Of a stretch of 52,063 bases of DNA, positions 33,763 through 44,197 are shown piece by piece (position 1 is the stretch's first letter; each line of letters opens with the position of its first letter). The notes beneath the pieces were generated by a model that did no database searches, was not told the DNA's origin, and worked only from the letters and a program-made list of their open reading frames with translations. The position numbers and the translations under genes were made by a program. Source of the stretch: Marinomonas lutimaris. GTDB lineage: Bacteria > Pseudomonadota > Gammaproteobacteria > Pseudomonadales > Marinomonadaceae. Where the stretch lies: positions 143,951 to 196,013 of the forward strand of contig NZ_JAHLLW010000008.1 in the NCBI RefSeq assembly GCF_019426345.1. Direction: 5' to 3'.

Positions 33763-35853
33763 TTAGTTCTTTTCTCTTTCTTTTTTGTCTTTAACAGCAG
33801 CGATAACAGTTTCAGCTACGTTAGAAGGACATGGTAGGTAGTGAGAGAACTCCATAGAGAACTGACCACGACCAGAAGTCATTGTACGAAGAGTACTGAT
33901 GTAACCAAACATTTCAGATAGAGGAACGTCTGCTTTGATGCGAACACCAGTCAAACCTTTCTCTTGGTCTTTGATCATGCCACGACGACGGTTCAAGTCA
34001 CCGATAACATCACCAACGTGGTCATCTGGAGTGAACACGTCAACTTTCATGATTGGTTCGATTAGCTGTGGACCAGCTTTTGGAATTGACTGACGGAAAG
34101 CGCCTTTAGCTGCGATTTCGAAGGCAATTGCAGAAGAGTCAACTGCGTGGAATCCACCGTCGAACAATTCAACTTCAATGTCTAGTACAGGGAAGCCTGC
34201 TAGAACACCTTGGTTCATCATGGACTTGAAGCCTTTTTCTACAGCTGGGAAGAACTCTTTTGGTACGTTACCACCAACAACTGAAGAAGAGAACTTGAAG
34301 CCAGAGCCCACTTCGCCTGGTTTGATGCGGTAGTCGATTTTACCGAACTGACCAGAACCACCAGACTGTTTCTTGTGAGTATAAGTATCTTCTACAGACT
34401 TAGTGATAGTCTCACGGTAAGCTACCTGTGGCTGACCAACAATTAGATCAACGCCGTAAGTACGTTTCAAGATATCTACTTTGATGTCTAGGTGAAGTTC
34501 ACCCATGCCTTTAAGGATGGTTTCGCCAGAGTCAATATCAGTTTCAACGCGGAACGTTGGATCTTCTGCAACCATTTTACCAATTGCAATACCCATCTTC
34601 TCGTTACCACCTTTATCTTTAGGCGTAACAGAGATAGAGATAACTGGCTCAGGGAAAACCATTGCTTCAAGAGTACAAGGGTGCTTAGGATCACAAAGCG
34701 TGTGGCCTGTTTGTACGTTTTTCATACCAACGATTGCTAGGATATCACCAGCTTGTGCTGTGCTGATTTCTTTACGATCGTTTGCTTGCATTTCTACCAT
34801 GCGGCCTACACGTTCAGTTTTGCCCGTGAAGCTGTTAAGGATAGTATCACCTTTGTTTAGTACGCCTGAGTAGATACGTACGAAAGTAAGGGCGCCGAAA
34901 CGGTCATCCATGATTTTAAATGCAAGTGCTTTCAATGGCTCTTTAGCATCAACGATTGCTTTTTCGCCATTTGGATTACCTTCTTCATCCGTAAGATCCT
35001 GAGGAATTACGTCAGTTGGGCTTGGTAGGTAATCAACAACAGCATCAAGAAGAAGCTGCATGCCTTTGTTTTTGAAGGCAGAACCACAGTAAGTTGGGAA
35101 GAACGCAAGGTCACGAGTACCTTTACGGATACAACGTTTTAGGTCATCCATAGAAGGCTCTTCGCCGTCCATGTAGGCCATCATAACGTCGTCGTCTTGC
35201 TCAACTGCTGTTTCTAGAAGCTTTTCACGGTACTCTTCAACAATCTCTTCCATGTCAGCAGGAACGTCTTCGATGCTGTAGTTTTCTGGCTGGCCAGAAT
35301 CATCCCAGATGTAAGCTTTGCGAGACAGTAGGTCAACAACACCAGAGAACTCGTCTTCAGTACCAATTGGTAGAACCATGATAAGAGGAGTTGCGCCTAG
35401 TACTTTTTTAACTTGTTCAGTTACACGGTAAAAGCTTGCACCTAGACGGTCTAGCTTGTTTACGAAGATCAAACGTGCAACTTCAGAATCGTTGGCATAA
35501 CGCCAGTTAGTTTCTGATTGTGGTTCAACACCACCAGAACCACAGAATACACCGATACCGCCGTCAAGAACTTTTAGTGAACGGTATACTTCTACTGTGA
35601 AGTCAACGTGTCCAGGTGTGTCGATAACGTTAAAACGGTGATCTTTCCAGAAACAAGTTACAGCCGCAGACTGGATGGTAATACCACGCTCAGCTTCCTG
35701 TTCCATGAAGTCAGTTGTAGATTCACCTTCATGCACTTCACCAAGCTTGTGGATCATACCGGTAAGTTTAAGAATACGTTCTGTAGTAGTCGTTTTGCCC
35801 GCGTCAACGTGAGCAAAAATACCGATGTTTCTGTATTTTGATAAGTCAGCCAT
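33763..35853 (-). CDS. fusA: translation elongation factor G (stand-alone copy)
   Basis: GTPase that moves tRNA and mRNA through the ribosome and helps ribosome recycling; 696 residues. The G motifs are complete: AHVDAGKTT (G1), RGIT (G2), DTPGH (G3), NKLD (G4) and the GSAFKN region (G5). Domains II-V follow, with SGGSGQFG and [13 protein letters not shown] in domain IV. The gene is not in the usual rpsL-rpsG-fusA-tufA setting, being flanked by an aldo-keto reductase and an antiporter, so it may be the second EF-G paralogue found in many gammaproteobacteria. Whether another copy exists cannot be seen here. AGAG lies before the ATG. Confidence 0.93.
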   Translation of the reverse strand: MADLSKYRNIGIFAHVDAGKTTTTERILKLTGMIHKLGEVHEGESTTDFMEQEAERGITIQSAAVTCFWKDHRFNVIDTPGHVDFTVEVYRSLKVLDGGIGVFCGSGGVEPQSETNWRYANDSEVARLIFVNKLDRLGASFYRVTEQVKKVLGATPLIMVLPIGTEDEFSGVVDLLSRKAYIWDDSGQPENYSIEDVPADMEEIVEEYREKLLETAVEQDDDVMMAYMDGEEPSMDDLKRCIRKGTRDLAFFPTYCGSAFKNKGMQLLLDAVVDYLPSPTDVIPQDLTDEEGNPNGEKAIVDAKEPLKALAFKIMDDRFGALTFVRIYSGVLNKGDTILNSFTGKTERVGRMVEMQANDRKEISTAQAGDILAIVGMKNVQTGHTLCDPKHPCTLEAMVFPEPVISISVTPKDKGGNEKMGIAIGKMVAEDPTFRVETDIDSGETILKGMGELHLDIKVDILKRTYGVDLIVGQPQVAYRETITKSVEDTYTHKKQSGGSGQFGKIDYRIKPGEVGSGFKFSSSVVGGNVPKEFFPAVEKGFKSMMNQGVLAGFPVLDIEVELFDGGFHAVDSSAIAFEIAAKGAFRQSIPKAGPQLIEPIMKVDVFTPDDHVGDVIGDLNRRRGMIKDQEKGLTGVRIKADVPLSEMFGYISTLRTMTSGRGQFSMEFSHYLPCPSNVAETVIAAVKDKKEREKN

Positions 35854-36037
35854 TACATTACTCTAAATAAGTGAGGACGAAATTTGCGCGTTAGTATACA
35901 AGACTTTTTGCATTTGTAGTCAGGTATTTCGCGCTATTCTATTATATTTTATGTGCCTAAAGAAAGAGGCAATAGGAAAGCATTTTATAAATGTAGTCTA
36001 AGGTCTCTCTGTAGCTTTTGAATTTGCCCCTAAATCG

Positions 36038-37207
36038 CTAATCTCGACGTAATTTATCTGAAATTGCAATTGGGTTGGGGAAGTTCAAAATGACGATATA
36101 GGTTGATAAAGCAAAGCTAAGAATAGCAGTGGCTTGTATGACATGAGAGGCTTCTGTGCCTATTAGACCTATATTGGCTGCCAAATAGGCTATTAGTAGT
36201 GAAAATTCACTTACTTGACCAAGACGAAAGCCGACTTCCCAAGATGTACTGGCATCTTCTTTTATGCCTTTCAATAGATGGCGAAAAACCACGGGCTTAA
36301 TAAGCATTGAGCTAATTGCCAGAATTAAGGCAGGGACAATGACTAGACTAAGTAGATCAAGATTAAAGCTTGCACCTATGGTAAAGAAAAACAGAATTAA
36401 GAAAAAATCTCGCAATGGCTTGAGGTGAGTGGCTATGTATTGGGATATCGGGCTGGTTGCTAGTGCCACGCCTGCTATGAAAGCGCCCATTTCCGCTGAC
36501 AAGCCTGCTGTCTCTGCAAGTACTGCCATGGATAAGCACCATCCTATAGAGACTAAGAAAATATATTCATGAAAACGATCAAATCGAGTGATTAGTTTTA
36601 GCAGAATGTATTTTACGAATATAAAGGCGCCAGCCACCAATAGTGGCAAACCTATCAGAGGTTTAAGGTATTGCATTGCGCCGTTGTCTTCTGTGCCGGA
36701 AATACTATACAAAACCAGCAATACACCGATTGCAATCATGTCTTGTAATAACAATAAGCCAACCACTAGCTCGCCTGTGTGTTTGTGGTGTAACACAGTA
36801 GTCGGAAGTAATTTAATGCAGACAATTGTGCTGGAAAACATCATGGCAATACCGATTATTAGGCTTTCGACGCTGCTATAACCGCAAAGTATTGCAACTC
36901 CATATCCTAGAGCTGCAAAAATGGCTGAGCTGAGGAGGGCGATCCATGAGGCTTTTTTAAGCATGTTTATTAGGTGGCTTGGCTGCATGTCTAGGCCAAG
37001 TAAGAAAAGCAAAAAGATGATGCCGATGTGGCTCATCTCATCCATGAGTCTGGGTTCGTTAATAAGAGATAATGCAGAAGGGCCAAATAATACGCCAAGG
37101 ACAATGTAGGCGATTATCATAGGTTGCCTTGTGTATAAGGCGATGGAAGCAACGACGGCCGCTCCTGCAAATATTAAAAAGAAGGAGTGTACTATCGATG
37201 CTTCCAT
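36038..37207 (-). CDS. cation:proton antiporter (CPA2 family), membrane domain only
   Basis: A 389-residue inner-membrane protein with about 12-13 hydrophobic helices, resembling the transport domain of KefB/KefC and NapA-type CPA2 antiporters. Landmarks are LLFLLGLDMQPSHL, IGIAMMFSSTIVCIKLL, LLLQDMIAIGVLL with the key Asp, and ETAGLSAEMGAFIAGVAL. The cytosolic TrkA-N (RCK) domain of Kef proteins is absent, so gating by NAD or glutathione adducts through that domain is not expected. The ion (K or Na) cannot be decided. AAGGAT precedes the ATG. The next gene upstream on this strand is 50 bases away. Confidence 0.85.
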   Translation of the reverse strand: MEASIVHSFFLIFAGAAVVASIALYTRQPMIIAYIVLGVLFGPSALSLINEPRLMDEMSHIGIIFLLFLLGLDMQPSHLINMLKKASWIALLSSAIFAALGYGVAILCGYSSVESLIIGIAMMFSSTIVCIKLLPTTVLHHKHTGELVVGLLLLQDMIAIGVLLVLYSISGTEDNGAMQYLKPLIGLPLLVAGAFIFVKYILLKLITRFDRFHEYIFLVSIGWCLSMAVLAETAGLSAEMGAFIAGVALATSPISQYIATHLKPLRDFFLILFFFTIGASFNLDLLSLVIVPALILAISSMLIKPVVFRHLLKGIKEDASTSWEVGFRLGQVSEFSLLIAYLAANIGLIGTEASHVIQATAILSFALSTYIVILNFPNPIAISDKLRRD

Positions 37208-37257
37208 TGATTATCCTTTATAGAGCTAAGAGCTTCTATGAAGCGAAAGGCTTCTAC

Positions 37258-37926
37258 TTAAGACCAGGAACCTGTGCTGCTTTTCTTGCGTCGTAGCATA
37301 GGTAATAGTATGCCAAGTAGTAAGCCACCTAAAAGAGTTGCTCCACCAATCATAAACCATTTTTGCTCGGTCGTGTCTTGTAGTTTTTCAGCTTGCGCTA
37401 TCGCTGTGCTTGCTTGCTGCTTGAGTGTTTCTATCTGATAGCTCACATCTTCATTTTGGGTAACAATCGCCTGCGCTTTTTGAGTTAGTTCGGCGGTATC
37501 TTGTAGTTGCTGTTTTAGTGAGTCATTTTCGTCTTTAAGGCTGGCGTTGGTGTTATTTAGCTCTTGAATCTTTTGTTGGCTAGCTTTAAGTGTTTCAGTA
37601 ACTTCTGTTTTGCTATTTGTGCTTCTCTCAAGTCTGGTCTGTAAGGTATCTAGTTGATCCCTTGTTACCATATCTTCGCTAAGGAAATAATCGGCAACCC
37701 AGCCTTCGTTCCCGCTCGGAGTTCGAACTTTGGTGTAGCCATCATTTTGTTCCAGAACGGTTAATGGCGTCCCGCTTTTTAAGCCTCTTTCTACTGCTCT
37801 TGTGTTGTTGTCTAGTCCTTCTCGGATAGCAACAAATTGGATGTCGGAAATGTATACTGTCGCAGAGTGCGCAGTGGCAGAGAGTAGTGCGCCAACAATT
37901 AGGCTGGTAATACGTATTTTAGACAC
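37258..37926 (-). CDS. SH3-domain protein of the YgiM/TIGR04211 type
   Basis: A membrane-anchored periplasmic protein of 222 residues when started at GTG 37926, which has AAGGA seven bases upstream; the longer frame starts at a TTG (37944) lying too near that site. It has a signal peptide (ITSLIVGALLSATAHSA), a bacterial SH3 domain (about 25-90, with WVADYFLS at its end), a coiled coil rich in Q, L and E (about 95-185) and one C-terminal helix (MIGGATLLGGLLLGILL) ending in RRKK. This architecture matches E. coli YgiM and relatives, whose role in the envelope is poorly known. It may share a transcript with the antiporter 50 bases downstream. Confidence 0.85.
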   Translation of the reverse strand: MSKIRITSLIVGALLSATAHSATVYISDIQFVAIREGLDNNTRAVERGLKSGTPLTVLEQNDGYTKVRTPSGNEGWVADYFLSEDMVTRDQLDTLQTRLERSTNSKTEVTETLKASQQKIQELNNTNASLKDENDSLKQQLQDTAELTQKAQAIVTQNEDVSYQIETLKQQASTAIAQAEKLQDTTEQKWFMIGGATLLGGLLLGILLPMLRRKKSSTGSWS

Positions 37927-37996
37927 GTCAAGTTCCTTTAACAATCAATCACTTTATCTGTTTAGTACGATAATGATGAGGCGCCCAATACGCAAT

Positions 37997-38024
37997 AGAA
38001 AAGGCCATCGTAATGGCCTTTTCT
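37997..38024 (-). terminator. terminator of the cysI-DUF934 operon
   Basis: A perfect 12-bp stem (37997-38008 with 38013-38024, CGTA loop on the plus strand). Read on the minus strand it ends in TTTTCT, 25 bases beyond the DUF934 stop. Confidence 0.8.
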
Positions 38025-38049
38025 TGTTAGTTTATTGAAAATGTTTTGT

Positions 38050-38526
38050 TTAGCGACGCAGGAATAGCGGTCTAGGGTCTGATACGTCACCTTGATAGGC
38101 GATTGAAAAGGGCTTATGCAACGCAAGTGCCTTTTCTAAATCTACTTCTTCGTTGAACTGGAAACTGTTAAATCCAACTCGTAAAAGGTAGCCTAATTGA
38201 TCCGGAATGAAGTTGCCAAGCGCTCTGATTTCGCCTTGGTAGTTCAGTCTTTCTCTTAGTAGGCGAGCGTAACTAAATCCGCGGCCATCAGTAAAGGCTG
38301 GGAAGTTTACGCCAATCACTTCAAACTGACTTAAGTCGATATCGTTTAGAAATTCAACTCCGTCGCCTGCTTCTAACCAGATTCCAGCCACTTTGCCAAT
38401 GCTATCTTTTTCAGAAAGCCATTTCTGTGCTGCTACAATGCTGTCTGGTGTTACTGCTTGCTCAGCATCTTGTAACCAGTTGTAAGTGTTGTCGATAATC
38501 TCGCCGTTTTTAATTAGCTTTGGCAT
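38050..38526 (-). CDS. DUF934 protein, partner of sulfite reductase
   Basis: A 158-residue cytosolic protein of the DUF934 family. The start at 38526 (MPKLIKNGEIIDNTYNW) has AGAGG seven bases upstream; the open frame reaches further into cysI without family resemblance. Typical features are the WLEAGDGVEFLNDIDLSQFEVIGVNFPAFTDGRGFSYARLLR core and the ending GYLLRVGFNSFQF. In pseudomonads and relatives this gene regularly follows cysI; it is thought to assist assimilatory sulfite reduction, though its exact biochemical role is not settled. Its start overlaps the cysI end by 17 bases, so the two are coupled. Confidence 0.88.
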   Translation of the reverse strand: MPKLIKNGEIIDNTYNWLQDAEQAVTPDSIVAAQKWLSEKDSIGKVAGIWLEAGDGVEFLNDIDLSQFEVIGVNFPAFTDGRGFSYARLLRERLNYQGEIRALGNFIPDQLGYLLRVGFNSFQFNEEVDLEKALALHKPFSIAYQGDVSDPRPLFLRR

Positions 38527-40171
38527 AAGCAGCCTCTTTAAATGGTGTGATGCCAACGCGGCGATAAGTGTCGATAAAACGTTCTTCTTCAGAACGATTT
38601 GCAACGTATACATTCATTAGTTTTTGAATAACGCCGCTGATTTCTTCTTGAGCGAATGATGGGCCAAGGATTTTACCAATGCTTGCATCGTGACCTGAAG
38701 CGCCACCGATAGAGATTTGGTAAAACTCTTCACCTTTCTTGTCTACACCTAGAATGCCAATATTACCAACGTGATGGTGACCACATGCATTCATACAGCC
38801 TGAAATATTCAAATCGATATTCCCAAGGTCATAGAGGTAGTCAAGATCATTAAAGGTTTCTTGGATTTGCGCAGCAATCGGAATGGATTTTGCGTTAGCT
38901 AACGCACAGAAATCACCGCCAGGGCAGCAAATCATGTCGGTTAATAGGCCTAGAGTTGGTGTGGCAAAGCCCGCTTCTTTTGCTGCCTCCCAAAGGTCGA
39001 CTAGCTGTTCTTGACGAACATCGGCAAGCACTAAGTTTTGCTCGTGGCTGACGCGTAATTCACCGAAACTGAACTTGTCGGCAAGGTCCGCGGCTTTATG
39101 CATTTGCTCAGCTGTGGCGTCACCAGGTGCTTGTCCTGCTTTTTTAAGTGTTAGCGTTACTATACGGTAACCTGATTTTTTGTGTTCAAATGTATTGCGT
39201 TCAAACCAGCGTGCAAAGCCAGCACTGTCTGCTAGTTTGCTTGTTAGGCTAGCTGGCTGGTTTTCTAGCGTGTCATAGTTTGGTTCGCTAAAGAAACCTT
39301 GTAGGCGCTCGAACTCGCTCATTGGAACTGTGCTTTCTTTGCCCTTTAGGTGCTGCCATTCGGCTTCAACGCGACTGCGGAATTCTTCGATACCCAGTGC
39401 TTTGACTAGTATTTTAATACGAGCCTTATACTTGTTATCGCGACGGCCTTGTTGGTTATAAACGCGAATAATAGCATCTAGGTAGGTTAGTAGATCCACG
39501 CGAGGAATAAACTCACTGATGGTAACGCCAACCATTGGAGTTCGACCTAGGCCACCGCCAACAATAACTTTAAAGCCGATTTCGCCAGCTTCGTTTTTCT
39601 TAATGTGTAAGCCAATATCGTGCACTTGAGTTGCTGCGCGGTCAGCAGACTCGGTAGCGTTTACGGCAATCTTGAATTTACGCGGAAGGAAGGCAAATTC
39701 AGGATGGAAGGTAGACCACTGACGAATCAATTCACAGTAAGGACGGGGATCAACGATTTCATCTGAGATGACGCCAGCGTATTGGTCTGTCGTTGTATTG
39801 CGAATACAGTTGCCACTTGTTTGTACGGCATGCATTTGCACTTCAGCAAGCTCAGCCAAGATGTCTGGAACATCTTCTATTTTTGGCCAATTCAGCTGTA
39901 AATTCTGGCGAGTACTAAAGTGCCCGTATGATCTGTCATAGCGGCAGCTTATGTCGGCCAATTTGCGTAATTGCGCGCTAGAAAGCATTCCATACGGAAT
40001 CGCAATACGCAGCATTGGTGCGTAACGTTGTACGTAAAGGCCGTTTTGAAGGCGCAATGGTAGGAATTCTTGCTCGCTCAATTCTTGGTTTAAATAGCGG
40101 CGTGTCTGGTCGCGAAATTGTGCTACACGCTCTTCAACAAGCTGTTGGTCAATGGCGTCGTATTGATACAT
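38510..40171 (-). CDS. cysI: assimilatory sulfite reductase hemoprotein (CysI-type)
   Basis: Siroheme and 4Fe-4S enzyme that reduces sulfite to sulfide in the cytosol for cysteine synthesis; 553 residues. Cluster ligands are C416 and C422 (MICCPGGDFC) and C459 and C463 (GCMNACGHH), spaced as in E. coli CysI. Siroheme-binding arginines lie in SRYD/STRQN-like segments (RYDRSYGHFSTRQNLQLNW). The gammaproteobacterial form without a CysJ flavoprotein next to it suggests ferredoxin or another donor; no cysJ is in the window. A nitrite reductase role is the alternative, but the DUF934 partner favours sulfite. The divergent region with nfuA holds the promoter. Confidence 0.9.
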   Translation of the reverse strand: MYQYDAIDQQLVEERVAQFRDQTRRYLNQELSEQEFLPLRLQNGLYVQRYAPMLRIAIPYGMLSSAQLRKLADISCRYDRSYGHFSTRQNLQLNWPKIEDVPDILAELAEVQMHAVQTSGNCIRNTTTDQYAGVISDEIVDPRPYCELIRQWSTFHPEFAFLPRKFKIAVNATESADRAATQVHDIGLHIKKNEAGEIGFKVIVGGGLGRTPMVGVTISEFIPRVDLLTYLDAIIRVYNQQGRRDNKYKARIKILVKALGIEEFRSRVEAEWQHLKGKESTVPMSEFERLQGFFSEPNYDTLENQPASLTSKLADSAGFARWFERNTFEHKKSGYRIVTLTLKKAGQAPGDATAEQMHKAADLADKFSFGELRVSHEQNLVLADVRQEQLVDLWEAAKEAGFATPTLGLLTDMICCPGGDFCALANAKSIPIAAQIQETFNDLDYLYDLGNIDLNISGCMNACGHHHVGNIGILGVDKKGEEFYQISIGGASGHDASIGKILGPSFAQEEISGVIQKLMNVYVANRSEEERFIDTYRRVGITPFKEAAYAKAN

Positions 40172-40328
40172 AGTGAAATGAACCGTGGTTAATAAATGTT
40201 AGTTAAGCCATGTTAGCAAATATCCTTTATTCTAAAAATGAATATTTATCTATATCTTTAGGGGTTTTGCTAATAAGGCTTATTTGGAATCTGTTTATCG
40301 AAAAAGGGTATAAACAGAAAGAGGAAAA

Positions 40329-40353
40329 ATACCCTACTTTTTTACTTGGTCTT
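40329..40353 (+). promoter_or_regulatory. possible IscR type 1-like site upstream of nfuA
   Basis: The 25 bases starting ATACCCTACTTTTTTACTTG agree with the enterobacterial IscR type 1 consensus (ATASYYGACT...AGTCRRSTAT) at about 17 positions by eye, including ATACCC, ACT and the right-hand GG. The right end is poor. nfuA belongs to the IscR regulon in E. coli, which is why the site was considered. Confidence 0.25.
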
Positions 40354-40421
40354 TGGCTTTGTTCTTCATCTCCTGTAATATAACTCTTATTGATCGTTAT
40401 ATAGATTTTGAAAGGGTTATT

Positions 40422-41003
40422 ATGAATATTACAATTACCGATGGTGCCCAAGAATATCTTTCTTCTTTGCTAGAAAAACAAGGAGTTGAAGGTATTGCTG
40501 TACGAATTTTTATCCAGCAACCGGGCACGCCTTATGCTGAAACCTGCTTGGCTTATTGTCGTCCAGACGAAGTAAATGAGACGGATGAAATTTTAAATCT
40601 GCCAAAGCTCAAAGTGTACATTGAAAAGAATTCTGTTAACTTTTTGGATGAAGCTTTTGTTGATTACGCTACCGAGAAAATGGGTGGCCAGTTAACAATT
40701 AAGGCGCCAAATGCCAAAATGCCGAAAGTAACGGCCGACAGCCCAATTGAAGATCAGATTAATTATGTGCTTTATTCTGATATCAATCCAGGTTTGGCAG
40801 CTCATGGTGGTGAAGTAAGTTTGCTTGAAGTGATCGATGGTCAAGTTGCTGTGTTGAAATTCGGTGGCGGTTGTCAGGGTTGCAGTGCGGTTGATCTGAC
40901 TCTTAAAGAAGGTGTTGAAAAAACTTTGATGGAGAAAGTGCCAGGTCTTACTGCTGTTAAAGACTCTACAGATCATACTGTTACAGATAATGCTTTCATG
41001 TAA
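40422..41003 (+). CDS. nfuA: Fe-S biogenesis protein NfuA
   Basis: Carrier that delivers 4Fe-4S clusters to target enzymes, important under oxidative stress or iron limitation. From ATG 40422, with AAAGGG upstream, it has 193 residues (E. coli 191). The N-terminal A-type-like domain has lost the cluster cysteines as usual (it keeps TCLAYC at 41-46), and the C-terminal Nfu domain carries C151-QG-C154 in [13 protein letters not shown]. The open frame starts earlier at 40353 but that extension is not family-like. It is monocistronic, closed by a strong terminator shared with the DAHP synthase gene. Confidence 0.95.
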   Translation: MNITITDGAQEYLSSLLEKQGVEGIAVRIFIQQPGTPYAETCLAYCRPDEVNETDEILNLPKLKVYIEKNSVNFLDEAFVDYATEKMGGQLTIKAPNAKMPKVTADSPIEDQINYVLYSDINPGLAAHGGEVSLLEVIDGQVAVLKFGGGCQGCSAVDLTLKEGVEKTLMEKVPGLTAVKDSTDHTVTDNAFM

Positions 41004-41027
41004 GTGTATCTTACAAAAAACATTTAA

Positions 41028-41069
41028 TAAAAAAGGGGAGTCGCTTAATTGCGATTCCCCTTTTTTTGC
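41028..41069. terminator. bidirectional terminator between nfuA and the DAHP synthase gene
   Basis: A-run, GGGGAGTCGC, TTAATT loop, GCGATTCCCC and T-run, with one G-T pair in the stem. It suits both convergent genes. Confidence 0.85.
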
Positions 41070-41094
41070 TGAACGGCTTTCTGGTTAGTAAAGC

Positions 41095-42171
41095 TTATCC
41101 ACGTTTACGTTTTGGCAGTACGTCACGTAGTGCGTCAGCCATTTCTGTAAGCGCTTTTTCTGTTGTTTCCCAGTCAATGCAGGCATCGGTAATGGATACG
41201 CCGTATTCTAGGTCGCTTAAATTAGCAGGCACTTTCTGGTTGCCCCAGCCAATGTTGCTTTCGATCATAAGTCCCATGATAGATTGGTTGCCATCAAGGA
41301 TCTGTTGGGTGGAGTCTTCTGCAACTGTTATTTGGCGTTCAGGTTTTTTGCTGGAGTTCTCATGGGAAGTATCTACCATGATGTTCACTTTTAGATTAGC
41401 TTTTGCTAATTCTTGTTCTGCTTCAGCAACAAATTTTGTTTCGTAGTTAGGCTTGCCGCCACCGCCGCGAAGAACGATGTGGCCGTAATCATTGCCTTTT
41501 GTGTTCACAACGGTAACTTGACCTTCTTCATTGATGCCTAAGAAGGAGTGTGGGTGTGAAACGGATTGCATTGCATTGATTGCAACAGTCAAGCCGCCAT
41601 CTGTACCGTTTTTGAATCCTACAGGGCCAGATAGACCTGATGCCATTTCTCGGTGAGTTTGTGACTCAGTGGTTCTTGCTCCGATAGCAGACCAGCTAAT
41701 AAGATCCTGAATATACTGCGGTGAAATAGGATCTAGCGCTTCAGTAGCAAGAGGAAGGCCAAGTTCTGCTAAGTCAATAAGTAGCTTGCGACCAATGCGA
41801 ATGCCTTTGTTTATATCAAATGTACCATCTAGATTAGGGTCATTGATCAAGCCTTTCCAACCAACGGTTGTGCGTGGCTTTTCAAAATAAGCACGCATGA
41901 TGATATACAAAGTATCATCTAATTTTTCGGCAAGTGCTTTTAAGCGGTTTGCATAATCTAATGCTGCTTTTGGGTCATGAATAGAGCATGGCCCAATTAC
42001 GATAGCTAGGCGGTGGTCTTTACCGTCCATAATATTTTTGATTATGTCGCGGGATTCCGCTACGTGGCTGCTAACGCTTTCGCTTACTGGCAGCTCTTTC
42101 TTTAATTGACTCGGTGTTACCAGGGGGGTAAATGAGGCAATATTTAAGTCTTCAAGACGTTTGTTACTCAT
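41095..42171 (-). CDS. aroG: 3-deoxy-7-phosphoheptulonate synthase (class I DAHP synthase)
   Basis: First enzyme of the shikimate pathway, joining phosphoenolpyruvate and erythrose 4-phosphate. Started at 42171 (MSNKRLEDLNIASFTPLVTP) it has 358 residues, like E. coli AroG/AroF/AroH (348-356); the frame extends 15 codons upstream. Motifs are IGPCSIHDP with the metal-binding Cys, RAYFEKPRTTVGWKG, GARTTESQTHREMASGLS, and VDTSHENSSK near the end. Which aromatic amino acid inhibits it cannot be told safely, so the symbol stands for the type. AGGA lies about nine bases before the ATG. It is separated from the TSUP permease gene upstream by about 100 bases. Confidence 0.9.
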   Translation of the reverse strand: MSNKRLEDLNIASFTPLVTPSQLKKELPVSESVSSHVAESRDIIKNIMDGKDHRLAIVIGPCSIHDPKAALDYANRLKALAEKLDDTLYIIMRAYFEKPRTTVGWKGLINDPNLDGTFDINKGIRIGRKLLIDLAELGLPLATEALDPISPQYIQDLISWSAIGARTTESQTHREMASGLSGPVGFKNGTDGGLTVAINAMQSVSHPHSFLGINEEGQVTVVNTKGNDYGHIVLRGGGGKPNYETKFVAEAEQELAKANLKVNIMVDTSHENSSKKPERQITVAEDSTQQILDGNQSIMGLMIESNIGWGNQKVPANLSDLEYGVSITDACIDWETTEKALTEMADALRDVLPKRKRG

Positions 42172-42267
42172 TGCGGGGTTTCCTGCTTTTTTGCTTTTAA
42201 TTATAGCCGCTAACAATATCGTGTTTTTCTCTTTGAATGAACCGCTAGGGCATCTATTTTTTATTTT

Positions 42268-43029
42268 TTAGAAGAAAAGATACTTCACGCCAAAAGAGAG
42301 TAGGGCTGTTGCTAGTACAGGTTGCAAAACATGGTTAGGTACATGGCTTGCTATGCGTGTGCCAATATATATTGTCGGGATAGAGCCTATTAAAAGCGCG
42401 GCTAATAACGTGTAGTCGACATTGCCTAAGAAAATATGCCCCGTGCCTGCAACTAGTGTGAGTGGGACAGCATGAGCGAGATCGGTACCAACAATATTTT
42501 TAGCTCTCATGATGGGGAATAATATCATCATGATAGCGGTTCCTAAGGCGCCAGCACCTACGGAAGTAAGGGTGACGAGCACGCCTAGGATAAACCCACA
42601 GATAAAAACGATTTTAGTGCTTTGGTCTTCTGATATGTTGAAACTTAACGCTCTGGTCAACTTGGCTCTAAATAGTATTACCACAGCGGTGATGACAAGC
42701 ATCATGCCCAATGTACTAGTTAAAATTTCTTGGTAGTGGTCGGGTTTTTCAAACTGTGATAGAGCCCATACGGTTATAAGTGATGCAGGAATACTACCGG
42801 CTGCCATGGCGAAAACTATCTTCCAGTTAACGTTGCCGCGTTTAGCATGCATAACAACGCCAGTGCTTTTTGCAATGCCAGCGTACATAAGATCTGTGCC
42901 AATAGCGATGTGAGGAGGAAAGCCAAACATTAATAAGAGAGGTGTCATAAGTGAGCCGCCACCAACACCTGTGATGCCAACAGCCAAACCAACCGCCGCA
43001 CCCGCGGAAATGTACCAAAGAAAATCCAT
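42268..43029 (-). CDS. TSUP (TauE/SafE) family permease
   Basis: A 253-residue inner-membrane protein with about eight helices. The hallmark of the family is seen twice: GITGVGGGSLMTPLLLM near residues 19-35 and TSVGAGALGTAIMMILFPI at about 155-173, the two repeats of the TSUP fold. Family members export or import sulfite, sulfoacetate or other organosulfur anions. The divergent neighbour is cysB, 100 bases away, which suggests but does not prove a sulfur anion as cargo and CysB control. The ATG has no strong ribosome-binding site. Confidence 0.85.
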   Translation of the reverse strand: MDFLWYISAGAAVGLAVGITGVGGGSLMTPLLLMFGFPPHIAIGTDLMYAGIAKSTGVVMHAKRGNVNWKIVFAMAAGSIPASLITVWALSQFEKPDHYQEILTSTLGMMLVITAVVILFRAKLTRALSFNISEDQSTKIVFICGFILGVLVTLTSVGAGALGTAIMMILFPIMRAKNIVGTDLAHAVPLTLVAGTGHIFLGNVDYTLLAALLIGSIPTIYIGTRIASHVPNHVLQPVLATALLSFGVKYLFF

Positions 43030-43095
43030 TAGAAAGCCATATTGAAGTTATTTAAGCTGGCAACACTAGAGGTTTTTTACTATTCTATAAAGTAA

Positions 43096-44112
<1,017 letters not shown>

Positions 44113-44134
44113 CTGTAACTGTTAGGTTATAAAT

Positions 44135-44168
44135 AAAGCCGCAGTGTATTTCATGCTGCGGCTTTTTT
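44135..44168 (+). terminator. terminator of cysB
   Basis: AAAGCCGCAG (44135-44144) pairs with CTGCGGCTTT (44156-44165), followed by more T. The left A-rich arm gives some activity for the convergent wrbA gene as well. Confidence 0.8.
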
Positions 44169-44197
44169 ATTGGGATTGATTAAAAACAGTAAGTAGC

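Noticed and set aside
38527..38613. Longer start for the DUF934 gene
   Set aside because: The extra 29 codons lie inside cysI and lack family resemblance; 38526 has a proper ribosome-binding site.
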